Source: Edaphosphingomonas laterariae
GTDB taxonomy: Bacteria > Pseudomonadota > Alphaproteobacteria > Sphingomonadales > Sphingomonadaceae
NCBI RefSeq assembly: GCF_900188165.1
Contig: NZ_FZOS01000030.1
Span: 1-42,991, forward strand
Length of the DNA stretch: 42,991 nt
Direction: 5' to 3'
Shown here: in pieces, positions 8,372 to 16,757 of the stretch
Numbering within the stretch: the first letter of the stretch is position 1
Layout of the letters: each line of letters begins with the position of its first letter
Program-made: the position numbers and the translations under genes
The notes under the pieces: generated by a model
The model's input: the letters and a program-made list of their open reading frames with translations, nothing else
The model's database searches: none
What the model was told of the DNA's origin: nothing

Positions 8372-8599
8372 TCAATGCCCGCGCCGTTGTTTCTTGCGCG
8401 GGCAGCCGAAATGGCAGGCCTTGTCGCAATCGGCGGCGGGCGAACGATCATCTTCGCCGCCGGCGGGGAGCGCAATCCAGCGAATGCCCGCCTGGGAGCA
8501 GATGCTGACCATCGGCCCCGCCTGCGGCCGCGCCCCGGCAGGCGCGACCAGCATTGTGAGCGCGGCCGTGGCGAGGATGAGCCCCCGCCTAGATCGCAT
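8372..8599 (-). CDS. Small secreted Cys-rich protein overlapping hemN
   Basis: A 75-residue protein with a signal peptide-like N-terminus (RSRRGLILATAALTMLVAP, then AGARPQAG) and a Cys/His cluster: Cys34 in SICSQAGIRW, then Cys58, Cys62, His63 and Cys66 in DCDKACHFGCPRKK. The ATG at 8599 lies inside the last codons of hemN and overlaps it by 11 bases, which implies translational coupling. It is convergent with fixJ. The layout (IC...G followed by a C-terminal Cys pair) loosely recalls DUF2946-type small proteins, but I cannot assign a family. A metal-binding role in the periplasm, perhaps copper for the cbb3 oxidase, would fit the neighbourhood and is inference only. Confidence 0.65.
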   Translation of the reverse strand: MRSRRGLILATAALTMLVAPAGARPQAGPMVSICSQAGIRWIALPAGGEDDRSPAADCDKACHFGCPRKKQRRGH

Positions 8600-9902
8600 T
8601 GCTGAACCGCCGCACGTCGGGCTGGCGATAACCGTCGAAGCAGGCGGCGATGGCGCGGGCATAAGGCAGCGCCTCGGGCATCAGGCGCAGGCTGGCGCCA
8701 TCGAGCCGCACCAGATTGCGGGTGATGAACGGCGCCAGCCGCACGCGCATGTCGGGCAGGTTGGACAGGTCGGCCTTGCCCTGACAGAGCAATTGTTCGA
8801 TCACCCGGCCGCGCAGCCGATCCTCGGCATTGCGGAACAGGCCGCGCGTCTGCGGCAGGCGCCCGGCATCCACGATCATGCGATAGCGGCCGTTATTCTT
8901 TTCGGCTTGCAGGATGCGATCGGGAAAGCTGCTGATCGCGGTGGCGCCGAGGCCGATCAGAATATCGGCGGCATCATCGGTGAAGCCCTGGAAATTGCGG
9001 CGAAGCGTGCCGCCATAGGCCGCCATCGCCAGCGGATCGCCGGGCTTGGCGAAATGATCGAAGCCGATCGCGCGATAGCCCCGATCGACCAGCAGGCGGT
9101 GGCCGGCGGCGGCCTGCGCGAAGCGCGCGCGCGGATCGGGCAGCGCCGTCGCGTCGATCCGGCGCTGGCGCGGGATCAGGTGCGGGACATGGGCATAGCC
9201 GAACAGTGCGATGCGATCGGGGGCCATGGCGCAGGCCTCGTCCAGCGTCGCGGCGAGATCGCTGAGTTCCTGGCCGGGCAATCCATACATCAGATCGAAA
9301 TTGATCGAGCCGACGCCGGCAAGGCGCAGCCATTCCATCGCCTGCGCGATCATCGCCGGCGGCTGGACGCGGCCGATCGCCTGCTGGACGGGTTCGCACA
9401 AGGTCTGCACGCCAAGGCTGACGCGATCGACGCCGAGCGCCCCCAGCATGCCTGCCCATTGGCGGGTGAAGCCGCGCGGGTCGATCTCCACCGAAATCTC
9501 GGCGGTGCGCGCATCGAACAGTGACTGGATGCGATGGGCGAGCGTGAGGAAGGTGAGGGGCCCCAGCGCGTTGGGGCTGCCGCCGCCAAAGGCGATCCGG
9601 CTTACCCGCGCCCGGCCGCCCAGACGTTCGGCGACCAGTGCGATTTCGGCATCGAGTGCATCGAGATAGGCGGCAAGCCGGGCTTCGCGGTTGGCGGCGC
9701 CGGTGTTGCAGCCGCAATACCAGCAGATCTGTTCGCAAAAGGGGATATGCACGTAGAGCGAGACGGGCGTGCCTTCGGCCACGGCGTCCAGCGCGGCGCC
9801 CATGTCGGCGGCGCCCGGCCCATCGTGGAATTCGGCGGCGGTGGGATAGCTGGTGTAGCGCGGCACGGCGGTTTCCAGCAGCTCGGGATGATAGGTCCAC
9901 AT
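8589..9902 (-). CDS. hemN: Oxygen-independent coproporphyrinogen III dehydrogenase
   Basis: A 437-residue radical SAM enzyme that converts coproporphyrinogen III to protoporphyrinogen IX without oxygen, in the cytoplasm. The start reads MWTYHPELLE and then PRYTSYPTAAEF, the family opening. The cluster motif is C56-x3-C60-x2-C63 with Cys65 following (FCEQICWYCGCNT), and GGGSPNAL and the long C-terminal HemN domain are present. The length matches HemN rather than the shorter HemW. It supplies heme for the c- and b-type centres of the cbb3 oxidase when oxygen is low. FNR boxes at 9937-9950 and 9961-9974 lie just upstream; the farther one is centred about 65 bases from the start codon, so a transcript starting near 9926 would put it at -41.5. 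Confidence 0.95.
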   Translation of the reverse strand: MWTYHPELLETAVPRYTSYPTAAEFHDGPGAADMGAALDAVAEGTPVSLYVHIPFCEQICWYCGCNTGAANREARLAAYLDALDAEIALVAERLGGRARVSRIAFGGGSPNALGPLTFLTLAHRIQSLFDARTAEISVEIDPRGFTRQWAGMLGALGVDRVSLGVQTLCEPVQQAIGRVQPPAMIAQAMEWLRLAGVGSINFDLMYGLPGQELSDLAATLDEACAMAPDRIALFGYAHVPHLIPRQRRIDATALPDPRARFAQAAAGHRLLVDRGYRAIGFDHFAKPGDPLAMAAYGGTLRRNFQGFTDDAADILIGLGATAISSFPDRILQAEKNNGRYRMIVDAGRLPQTRGLFRNAEDRLRGRVIEQLLCQGKADLSNLPDMRVRLAPFITRNLVRLDGASLRLMPEALPYARAIAACFDGYRQPDVRRFSNAI

Positions 9903-9936
9903 GGCGGCACGCTAGGCCTGCCCGGCCGCCATTCCC

Positions 9937-9950
9937 TTGATCCACATCAA
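9937..9950. promoter_or_regulatory. FNR/FixK-type box 1 (hemN-ompW)
   Basis: TTGATCCACATCAA is a perfect match to the consensus TTGAT-N4-ATCAA. It is centred 41 bases from the hemN start, too close to act as a -41.5 activator site there, but at -41.5 for a transcript starting near 9985 towards ompW. It may therefore activate ompW or cover the hemN promoter. Confidence 0.85.
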
Positions 9951-9960
9951 ATGACGCGGC

Positions 9961-9974
9961 TTGACCTGGATCAA
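9961..9974. promoter_or_regulatory. FNR/FixK-type box 2 (hemN-ompW)
   Basis: TTGACCTGGATCAA matches the consensus TTGAT-N4-ATCAA with one change in the left half. At -41.5 it would give transcript starts near 9926 for hemN (about 24-base leader) and near 10009 for ompW (about 33-base leader), so it could serve both genes. Confidence 0.75.
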
Positions 9975-10041
9975 GGACCGGGTGGCGCATCGCGGCCACG
10001 TTCAGGTGGCAAATGGCATTGAAACGAAGGGACTAACAGCC

Positions 10042-10698
10042 ATGCGAAATTTGATCGCCCTGGTTCTCGGCAGCGCGGCCGCCATCGCGCCGCCCGCGCA
10101 TGCCGAGGCGGGCGACGTCTATCTCCGTCTGCGCGGCATCGTCGTCGCGCCCAATGAAAGCTCCGGCAGCATCCTTCCCGCCTTTCCGGGCGAGAAGGTG
10201 AAGGTGGACAACAGCGTGATGCCCGAAGTGGACGTCACCTGGATGGCGACCGACCATATCGGCCTGGAACTGATCGCGGCGACCACCAAGCACAGCGCCT
10301 CGGGCCGCACGGGCACCACCGGCGGCATCGGCAAGCTGGCGTCGACCTGGGTGCTGCCGCCGACGCTGACCGCGCAATATCACCCGATCCCCGATGGCCC
10401 GGTGCGGCCCTATATCGGCATCGGCGTCAACTACACCGCCTTCTATTCGGAAAAGCCTTCAGCGGCGCTTGAAGCGGCGGTGGGCGAAACCCGCGTGTCG
10501 ATGAAGGACAGCTTCGGCTGGGCGCTGCAGGCCGGCGTCGATGTCGACCTGACGAAGAAGGTCTTCGTCAACCTCGACGTCAAATATCTCGATATCGACA
10601 CCACAGCGACGTTGCGGACCACCGCCGCCGGCACCCAGCGCGTGCGTGTCAGCCTCGATCCGCTCGTCTTCGGCGTGGGGCTGGGCATCAGGCTCTAG
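10042..10698 (+). CDS. ompW: OmpW-family outer-membrane protein
   Basis: A 218-residue eight-strand outer-membrane barrel protein. It has a signal peptide (MRNLIALVLG to APPAHA), the family-typical stretch VYLRLRGIVVAPNESS, STWVLPPTLTAQYH, then RPYIGIGVNYTAFY, and a C-terminal SLDPLVFGVGLGIRL. The ATG at 10042 is chosen because the signal peptide starts there, although the frame is open upstream. OmpW proteins admit small hydrophobic compounds and are often induced at low oxygen. Two FNR boxes lie 68-105 bases upstream, and this gene is divergent from hemN, so it probably belongs to the same oxygen regulon. The natural substrate is unknown. Confidence 0.92.
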   Translation: MRNLIALVLGSAAAIAPPAHAEAGDVYLRLRGIVVAPNESSGSILPAFPGEKVKVDNSVMPEVDVTWMATDHIGLELIAATTKHSASGRTGTTGGIGKLASTWVLPPTLTAQYHPIPDGPVRPYIGIGVNYTAFYSEKPSAALEAAVGETRVSMKDSFGWALQAGVDVDLTKKVFVNLDVKYLDIDTTATLRTTAAGTQRVRVSLDPLVFGVGLGIRL

Positions 10699-10736
10699 CG
10701 TCCGCCGCCAACGCTCTCTCCGACTGCGGGGTGGAT

Positions 10737-10898
10737 CTAGCGATCCGCCCCGTTCTTTTTGTCGTCTTCGATCAGGATACGCAGCGCAGCGCCGTCGAGA
10801 TCGTCGAACTGGCCGCCGCGCAGCGCCCACAGGAAGGCGCCCAGCCCGCCAAGGCCGAGCAGCAGGGCAACGGGGATCAGGAAGGCAAGTCCACTCAT
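10737..10898 (-). CDS. ccoS: Cytochrome cbb3 oxidase maturation protein CcoS
   Basis: A 53-residue membrane protein, the last gene of the cbb3 operon. It has one N-terminal helix (LAFLIPVALLLGLGGLGAFLW) followed by the family signature of ALRGGQFDDLDG and an acidic tail (ILIEDDKK). CcoS is known to be needed for insertion of cofactors (heme b and copper) into the oxidase. The start overlaps the ccoI stop by four bases (ATGA), which fixes the start and shows translational coupling. The gene is convergent with ompW, with a 38-base gap in which I see no clear terminator. Confidence 0.93.
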   Translation of the reverse strand: MSGLAFLIPVALLLGLGGLGAFLWALRGGQFDDLDGAALRILIEDDKKNGADR

Positions 10899-13027
10899 CG
10901 AGCAGCCTTTCGCAAGCGCAGTGCATTGCCGACGACGATCAGCGACGAACCCGACATCGCCAGCGCCGCCACCAGCGGCGTGACATATCCGAGAAACGCC
11001 ATCGGCACGGCGATCATATTGTAGCCGATCGCAATCGCGAAATTCTGGCGGACGACGCGCATCGTGCGGCGCGCGGCGCGGATCGCGGTGGCCACCGGCG
11101 CGATACTGTCGCCCAGCCACACGGCGTCCGCCGCGTTCTGCCCGGCGTCACTGGCCGAGGCCGGCGCCATCGAGACGTGGCCCGCGGCAAGCGCGGGGCC
11201 ATCGTTCAGGCCGTCGCCGACCATTAGCACCTTCGCACCGCCGGCCGACAGCCGCGCGATGGAGGCGAGCTTGTCCTCCGGCAGCATCGCGGTCTGGGCG
11301 GTCAGGCCGAGGGCACGGGCAACCGGCGCCACCGCCGCCGTGCGATCGCCGGACAGAATGGAGGAGGAAATGCCCAGGGCGCCCAGTTCGGCCGGAAGCG
11401 CCACCGCGCCGGGGCGCAACTGATCGTGGAAGCGGAGCGTGATCGCGGTTTCGCCGGCAATCTCGAACCGGCAGGCCATGGCGCTGCCCGCACCATCCAC
11501 GTCGTCGGCGCGACCCAGTCGAACGGCCTTGCCTTGCCATGCGCCGCTGAGCCCGGTGCCGGGTGTTTCGGCGATGGCGTGGATGTCGGCGGCGGCGATG
11601 CCTTCTGCTTCGATCGCGCGGCGCAATGCCTGGCTCAAAGGGTGGCGGCTGGCGCGGACGAGGCCGAGCAGCACCGATTGCTGGCCGGTGGAAAGATCGG
11701 CCAGATTATCCGGTTCGGGGCGGCCGAGGGTCAATGTGCCGGTCTTGTCGAACAGCGCGCGATCGGCGTCGGCAAGGCGTTCGAGGGCGGAGCCGTCCTT
11801 GACCAGCACGCCCGCGCGCATCAGCGCCCCGGCGACGACGATCTGCGCGGCGGGGACGGCGAGGCCCAGCGCGCAGGGGCAGGTGATGATCAGCACCGCG
11901 ACCGCGATCAGCAACGCATCATGCCAGCCCGCGCCGGCCAGCATCCAGCCGGCGAAGCTGAGCGCGGCGAGCGTGTGGACCGCCGGCGCATAAAGCCGGG
12001 CCGCGCGATCGGCGAGGCGGACGTAGCGGGAACGGGCCTGCCCCGCATTTTCCATCATCCGCGCGATATCGGCGATGGCGGTGTCCGGTCCGGCGGCGGT
12101 GACGCGAACGGTGACGGGCGCGTCCAGATTGAGCGTGCCGGCGTGGACGGCATCGCCGGGGAGCGCGCGCTGCGGGGCGCTTTCACCGGTCATCAATGCG
12201 CGGTCGAAGTGGCTTTCGCCTTTCTCGATCACGCCATCGGCGGCCAGCCGTTCACCGGCGGCGACGATCATCCGCATATTGGGCGCAAGGCTCTGCGCGT
12301 CGCGCCATGCGGTGCTGCCATCGGGCTTGAGCACCAGCGCGCCGGGCGCTGTATGCTTGAGAAGCGCCGTCACGCCGTCGCGCGCGCGATCGCGCATCAC
12401 GCTGTCCAGCACGCGGCCGACGAGCAGGAAGAAAAGCAGCATCACCGCGCCATCGAAATAGGCATGCGGGCCGCCGACGATGGTTTCGAACAGGCTCAAG
12501 GCGCTGACCAGCGCGACGCCGATCGCGATCGGCACGTCCATATTGGTGCGGCCGTGGCGCAGTGCGGCCCAGGCGGACTTGAAGAAGGGGCGGCCCGAAT
12601 AAGCGACGGTGGGCAGCGCGATCAGCGCTGACAGCCAGTGGAACAGATCGCGTGTTGCGCCGTCCGCCCCCGACCAGACCGAAACCGAAAGCAGCATCAC
12701 GTTCATCGACGCGAAGCCCGCCACGGCCATCGCGCGGACAAGCTGACGGCTTTCGCTATCCTTGGTCTCGGCGGCTTCGGCGAGCGGCTGGGCTTCGAAG
12801 CCGAGGCTGCCGATCATGTCCAGCAGATCGGGCACGGCCATGTCGGGCGCGTGCGCGATCGCCACGCGCTTTGCCGTGAAGTTGACGCGCGCGGCGGCGA
12901 TGCCGGGCGCTTGCGCCAGCCCGTCCTCCAGCTTGGCGATGCAGCCCGCGCAGCGCAGCGACGGCACGGAAATCAGCGTCTCGGCAAATGCCGTGGATGC
13001 GGTGGGGGAGGGGCCCGGCGCGTTCAT
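10895..13027 (-). CDS. ccoI: Copper-exporting P1B-type ATPase for cbb3 assembly (CcoI/FixI)
   Basis: A 710-residue inner-membrane P-type ATPase that moves copper for delivery to the cbb3 oxidase. Visible are an N-terminal heavy-metal-binding domain with Cys26-Ala-Gly-Cys29 (SLRCAGCIAKLE), several membrane helices, the TGES motif (ALMTGESAP), the metal-translocation CPC motif (IITCPCALGLAVP), the phosphorylation site FDKTGTLTLG and the hinge MVGDGLNDGPAL. The length and the single metal-binding domain fit FixI/CopA2-type pumps rather than detoxifying CopA. The start overlaps the ccoH stop and the stop overlaps the ccoS start, each by four bases. Transport direction is taken from the family. 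Confidence 0.95.
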   Translation of the reverse strand: MNAPGPSPTASTAFAETLISVPSLRCAGCIAKLEDGLAQAPGIAAARVNFTAKRVAIAHAPDMAVPDLLDMIGSLGFEAQPLAEAAETKDSESRQLVRAMAVAGFASMNVMLLSVSVWSGADGATRDLFHWLSALIALPTVAYSGRPFFKSAWAALRHGRTNMDVPIAIGVALVSALSLFETIVGGPHAYFDGAVMLLFFLLVGRVLDSVMRDRARDGVTALLKHTAPGALVLKPDGSTAWRDAQSLAPNMRMIVAAGERLAADGVIEKGESHFDRALMTGESAPQRALPGDAVHAGTLNLDAPVTVRVTAAGPDTAIADIARMMENAGQARSRYVRLADRAARLYAPAVHTLAALSFAGWMLAGAGWHDALLIAVAVLIITCPCALGLAVPAAQIVVAGALMRAGVLVKDGSALERLADADRALFDKTGTLTLGRPEPDNLADLSTGQQSVLLGLVRASRHPLSQALRRAIEAEGIAAADIHAIAETPGTGLSGAWQGKAVRLGRADDVDGAGSAMACRFEIAGETAITLRFHDQLRPGAVALPAELGALGISSSILSGDRTAAVAPVARALGLTAQTAMLPEDKLASIARLSAGGAKVLMVGDGLNDGPALAAGHVSMAPASASDAGQNAADAVWLGDSIAPVATAIRAARRTMRVVRQNFAIAIGYNMIAVPMAFLGYVTPLVAALAMSGSSLIVVGNALRLRKAAR

Positions 13028-13488
13028 TGCACCGTCTCGACACGACGGATTTCGTGGCCACCCTGCGCGATCGTCAGCTGAAGCTGCCAGCGGCCGGCGG
13101 GCAGCGGCCGGCTGGCGCGCAGCCGGCCCGGCGCGGTGGCGACGAAATCCATCGCGATGCTCGGTTCGCGGCCGAGCGGGTGGGCGGCGATGCCGCTCGC
13201 GGCCACGCCCGCCAGCGGCTTGCCGTCATGGGCAATTTCGATCAGCGCATGGCGCGTCTCGTCCAGCCCGATGCGCGCTTCCCACCCCAGCGCCTCCTGC
13301 GCGCGGGCCTGTTCCAGCCAGCCGTTGAACTTCTGGCTGGCGACATAGCTGTTGTCGACGACGGTGCCGCCGAAGGTGCCGACGGCAAAGCGCGCCATCA
13401 CCAGATTGACTGCGATGACGACACCGAAAAAGGCGATCAGGATCGTCGCCATATGGCGGCCGGTGAACGGCCTTGGGCTGGGATTCAT
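13024..13488 (-). CDS. ccoH: cbb3 oxidase assembly protein CcoH/FixH
   Basis: A 154-residue protein with one N-terminal membrane helix (about residues 13-32: MATILIAFFGVVIAVNLVMA) and a periplasmic domain. The family-typical segments AVGTFGGTVVDNSYVASQKFN and WLEQARAQEALGW follow the helix. CcoH is known to associate with the cbb3 complex during assembly. The start overlaps the ccoG stop (ATGA) and the stop overlaps the ccoI start, so the gene lies within a fully coupled G-H-I-S string. Nothing is unusual in its length or residues. Confidence 0.95.
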   Translation of the reverse strand: MNPSPRPFTGRHMATILIAFFGVVIAVNLVMARFAVGTFGGTVVDNSYVASQKFNGWLEQARAQEALGWEARIGLDETRHALIEIAHDGKPLAGVAASGIAAHPLGREPSIAMDFVATAPGRLRASRPLPAGRWQLQLTIAQGGHEIRRVETVQ

Positions 13489-14936
13489 GGTGTCGCCTCC
13501 GGTCTTTCGAACTGCGCGTCATCGCTGCTGGTGCCGCCATCCGCATCGAGCGCGCGGACGGTGAAATGGATCGGCGTGCGCTGTTCGCCCTCGGTGCCCG
13601 CCGCGACGAAGATGCGGACCTTGGCCACGCTGTCGGCATCGGCGGCCACGCGCACGGTTTGCCGTGCGGTTTCCCGTGTGCCGCCTTCCGACCACAGCAC
13701 CGCGCCGGGCAGGCCGGCGAGGCCGATTTCGACGGTGCGGGGCCGCGCTTCCATGTTGCGGATCTTGATGGTGTAGTTGTTGCGGATCGTGCCGTCGGCA
13801 AGCCGCACATAGACCGGGTTGCGATCCTGCAGCGCGCTGATGCCGATGCGATCGCGGGCGCCGAGCATGAACAGCATGGCGATGCCGATGCCTGCCCACA
13901 CGACGAAATAGATGATCGTGCGTGGGCGCAGCAGCGTCTTGAGCAGAGGGCGGGGCGCGGCGCCCTTCTTCTCGCGCTCGGCATCCTCGATCGTGCAATA
14001 GTCGATCAGGCCGCGCGGGCGATCGATCTGCGCCATCACCTTGTCGCAGGCGTCGATGCACAATGCGCAGGTGATGCAGCCGATCTGCGGGCCTTCGCGA
14101 ATGTCGATGCCGGTGGGGCACACGGCCACGCATTGCAGGCAATCGATGCAGTCGCCCGTCGGCAGGTGCGTGTCGTCGGCCTTCTTGATGCCCCGGCTGC
14201 GCGGTTCGCCACGCCAGTCCTTATAGGTGACGATCAGCGACTTTTCGTCGAGCATCGCCGTCTGGATGCGGGGCCAGGGGCACATATAGATGCACACCTG
14301 TTCGCGCATGAAACCGCCGAGTACGAAGGTGGTGAGCGTCAGCACGCCGACGGTGGCATAAGCGACCGGCGCGGCATCGCCCGCCAGAAAGTCGCGCGCC
14401 AGCGTCGGCGCGTCGGCGAAATAGAAGATCCAGGCGCCGCCGGTGGCGACGGCGATCAGCAGCCAGACGCTCCATTTGGCGAGGCGGCGGGCGATCTTGG
14501 CTGGCCCCCACGGCGCCTTGGCAAGGCGGACCTGCGCGTTGCGATCGCCGTCGATGAAGCGTTCGACATGCTGATAGAGATCGGTCCACACCGTCTGCGG
14601 GCAGGCATAGCCGCACCAGGCCCGGCCGACGGCGGATGTGACGAGGAACAGGCCGATCCCCGCCATCACGAGCAGCCCCGCGACATAATAGAATTCGTGC
14701 GGCCAGATCTCGATCGCGAACATGTAGAAGCGGCGATTGGCGAGATCGACCAGCACCGCCTGATCGGGGGCGTAGGCGCCGCGATCCCAGCGCAGCCAGG
14801 GGGTGATGTAATAGATGGCGAGCGCCACCACCATCACCGCCCATTTGAAACGGCGGAAGGGGCCGTCCACCGCCTTCGGGTAGACGGCCTTGCGCTTTTC
14901 GTAGAGCGCGGGGCGGGGTTCTTCAGGGATGGACAT
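13485..14936 (-). CDS. ccoG: cbb3 oxidase accessory ferredoxin-like protein CcoG (FixG/RdxA)
   Basis: A 483-residue membrane iron-sulfur protein. It has several N-terminal membrane helices, with CGYACPQTVW between them, two ferredoxin-type cluster motifs (CIDCLQCVAVCPTG and CITCALCIDACD), another membrane helix near residue 330, and a C-terminal immunoglobulin-like FixG domain. CcoG is reported to reduce copper for cbb3 assembly. The ATG at 14936 (MSIPEEPRPALYEKRK) is chosen; the open frame upstream overlaps ccoP too far. It overlaps the ccoP end by 14 bases and the ccoH start by four. It is the first gene of the accessory part of the operon. Confidence 0.95.
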   Translation of the reverse strand: MSIPEEPRPALYEKRKAVYPKAVDGPFRRFKWAVMVVALAIYYITPWLRWDRGAYAPDQAVLVDLANRRFYMFAIEIWPHEFYYVAGLLVMAGIGLFLVTSAVGRAWCGYACPQTVWTDLYQHVERFIDGDRNAQVRLAKAPWGPAKIARRLAKWSVWLLIAVATGGAWIFYFADAPTLARDFLAGDAAPVAYATVGVLTLTTFVLGGFMREQVCIYMCPWPRIQTAMLDEKSLIVTYKDWRGEPRSRGIKKADDTHLPTGDCIDCLQCVAVCPTGIDIREGPQIGCITCALCIDACDKVMAQIDRPRGLIDYCTIEDAEREKKGAAPRPLLKTLLRPRTIIYFVVWAGIGIAMLFMLGARDRIGISALQDRNPVYVRLADGTIRNNYTIKIRNMEARPRTVEIGLAGLPGAVLWSEGGTRETARQTVRVAADADSVAKVRIFVAAGTEGEQRTPIHFTVRALDADGGTSSDDAQFERPEATP

Positions 14937-15861
14937 CGGCCTTCGCTCCGTCCGCCGGCACGGCCGCCTGCGCCGTCTGGTCGACCGGCATCGCCTCGCC
15001 ACCGCCCAGCGAATGCACATAAGCGGCCAGCATCCTGATCGTCGCGGGATCGAGCTTTTCGTTCCAGCGCGGCATCACGCCATAGCGGCTGTTGGCGATC
15101 GTCGCGGTGATGCTGGCGGGATCGCCGCCATAGAGCCAGATCGCGTCGGTCAGATCGGGCGCGCCGACCGTGCGATCGCCCTTGCCTTCGGCCCCATGGC
15201 AGACCGCGCAATTTTCCGCGAACAGCTGCCCGCCGCGCCGCGCCGCCGCATCGGGCTTCTGCGCGCCGGAAAGCGTGCGCACATAAGCGGTGACATCGGC
15301 GATCTGGGCCGCTTGCAGGATGCCGTCGCGCCCGAAGGCGGGCATCTGCGAGAAGCGGGTCGCTTCATGGTCGGGATTTCGGATGCCGTGGGCGATCGTA
15401 TATTCGATGGTCTTGAGATCGCCGCCCCACAGCCATTCGTCGTCATTGAGGTTGGGGTAGCCCTTCGATCCCGCCGCGCCGGAACCATGGCACTGCACGC
15501 AATGCACCTTGAACGCTGCCCGCCCGCCTTCGACGGCCGCCTGCATCAGCTGCGGATTGGCGGATACCTGCTCGATCGGCGTGTTCGCCAGCGCCTGCGT
15601 AATCGGTGCGCGGCGTTGCGCCTGCGCGTCGAGTTCCTGCTGCAACTGGCCGCGGCTCGACCAGCCGAGCATGCCGCTGGTGGCATCGCTCAGCATCGGC
15701 CAGGCCGGATAAGCGATGGTGTAGACGACGCCCCAGACGATCGTGGCGTAGAGCGTCCACAACCACCAGCGCGGCATTGGCGTGTCGAGTTCCTCGATGC
15801 CATCCCATTCATGGCCGACGGTTTCGGTGCCCGTCGCCTGATCGACGCGTTTTTCAGCCAT
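14923..15861 (-). CDS. ccoP: cbb3 oxidase diheme cytochrome c subunit CcoP
   Basis: A 312-residue membrane-anchored subunit that carries electrons to the oxidase. It has a conserved N-terminal segment (HEWDGIEELDTPMPRWW, residues 17-33), a membrane helix at about 32-54, and two periplasmic cytochrome c domains with heme sites Cys121-Val-Gln-Cys124-His125 and Cys218-Ala-Val-Cys221-His222. Met173 (QMPAFG) and Met263 (VMPRW) are the likely sixth ligands. It overlaps ccoQ by eight bases and ccoG by 14. The length agrees with CcoP from other Proteobacteria. Confidence 0.96.
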   Translation of the reverse strand: MAEKRVDQATGTETVGHEWDGIEELDTPMPRWWLWTLYATIVWGVVYTIAYPAWPMLSDATSGMLGWSSRGQLQQELDAQAQRRAPITQALANTPIEQVSANPQLMQAAVEGGRAAFKVHCVQCHGSGAAGSKGYPNLNDDEWLWGGDLKTIEYTIAHGIRNPDHEATRFSQMPAFGRDGILQAAQIADVTAYVRTLSGAQKPDAAARRGGQLFAENCAVCHGAEGKGDRTVGAPDLTDAIWLYGGDPASITATIANSRYGVMPRWNEKLDPATIRMLAAYVHSLGGGEAMPVDQTAQAAVPADGAKADVHP

Positions 15862-16015
15862 TGTCCACGTCCTCGTCGAAGATCATGCGGGCGGCGCGGT
15901 CATGATGCGCGGCGGCGCCCTTGCGGAAGGTCCATCCGATGCAGGTGACAAAGATGGCGGCGAGGAAGACCAGCCCCCAGCTGTCGGCCAGATGGCGCAG
16001 CGCGTCGTAGCTCAT
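15854..16015 (-). CDS. ccoQ: cbb3 oxidase small subunit CcoQ
   Basis: A 53-residue membrane protein read directly from the sequence: it begins [17 protein letters not shown], has one helix (about residues 13-29) and ends in a charged tail [13 protein letters not shown]. The helix followed by WTFRKG and the position between ccoO and ccoP identify it as CcoQ, which stabilises the interaction of CcoP with the core in related bacteria. The start overlaps the ccoO stop by four bases (ATGA), and the stop lies eight bases inside ccoP. It is easily missed because it is so short. Confidence 0.93.
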   Translation of the reverse strand: MSYDALRHLADSWGLVFLAAIFVTCIGWTFRKGAAAHHDRAARMIFDEDVDNG

Positions 16016-16746
16016 CGGCGCTGCTCCTGCGGGGCGGCGGCCTCGAAATCGACCAAGGTGCCCAGCATCTGGAGATAGGCGACGAGCGCGTCCATCTCGG
16101 TCACCTTGGCCGGGTTGCCGTCGAAATCGCGGACCTGCGCCTTGGGGTAGCGTTCCGCGAAGCCATCGGAATCGTGATCGGGATTGGCCTGGTGGCGCAG
16201 ATCGTCGGCAGCGGCCGCGATCGCCTTGTCGTCATAGGGCACGCCGACGCGCGAGAGCGCGCGGAGGTGCTTTTCCATGCCGTCCGCCTTCAATTCGCGT
16301 TGGGCGAGGAAGGCGTAGCCGGGCATGATCGATTCCGGCACCACGGAGCGCGGCTCCTTGAGGTGCTGGACATGCCATTCATCCGAATAGCGCCCGCCGA
16401 CGCGCGCGAGATCGGGGCCGGTGCGCTTCGATCCCCATTGGAAGGGGTGATCGTACATGCTTTCGGCCGCCAGGCTGTAATGGCCGTAGCGTTCCACTTC
16501 GTCGCGGAACGGGCGCACCATCTGGCTGTGGCAGGAATAGCAGCCCTCGCGGATGTAGATGTTACGGCCGGCCTGTTCCAGCGGGGTATAGGGCCGCATC
16601 CCCTCCACCTTCTCGATCGTGTTGTCGATCCAGAAGAGGGGCGCGATTTCCACGATCCCGCCGATCGCCACCACCACCAGCGACAGCGCGCCGAGCAGCG
16701 TGACATTGCGTTCGATCCGCTTGTGGTCGAAAAATTTGGTCGCCAT
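16012..16746 (-). CDS. ccoO: cbb3 oxidase monoheme cytochrome c subunit CcoO
   Basis: A 244-residue subunit that passes electrons from CcoP to the catalytic subunit. One N-terminal membrane helix (about residues 17-38) precedes the cytochrome c domain with Cys69-Tyr-Ser-Cys72-His73 in the family motif [14 protein letters not shown]. Other CcoO landmarks are [20 protein letters not shown] and [16 protein letters not shown]. It starts 11 bases after the ccoN stop and its own stop overlaps ccoQ. No odd features were noticed. Confidence 0.96.
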   Translation of the reverse strand: MATKFFDHKRIERNVTLLGALSLVVVAIGGIVEIAPLFWIDNTIEKVEGMRPYTPLEQAGRNIYIREGCYSCHSQMVRPFRDEVERYGHYSLAAESMYDHPFQWGSKRTGPDLARVGGRYSDEWHVQHLKEPRSVVPESIMPGYAFLAQRELKADGMEKHLRALSRVGVPYDDKAIAAAADDLRHQANPDHDSDGFAERYPKAQVRDFDGNPAKVTEMDALVAYLQMLGTLVDFEAAAPQEQRR

Positions 16747-16757
16747 GTCGTGCTTCC

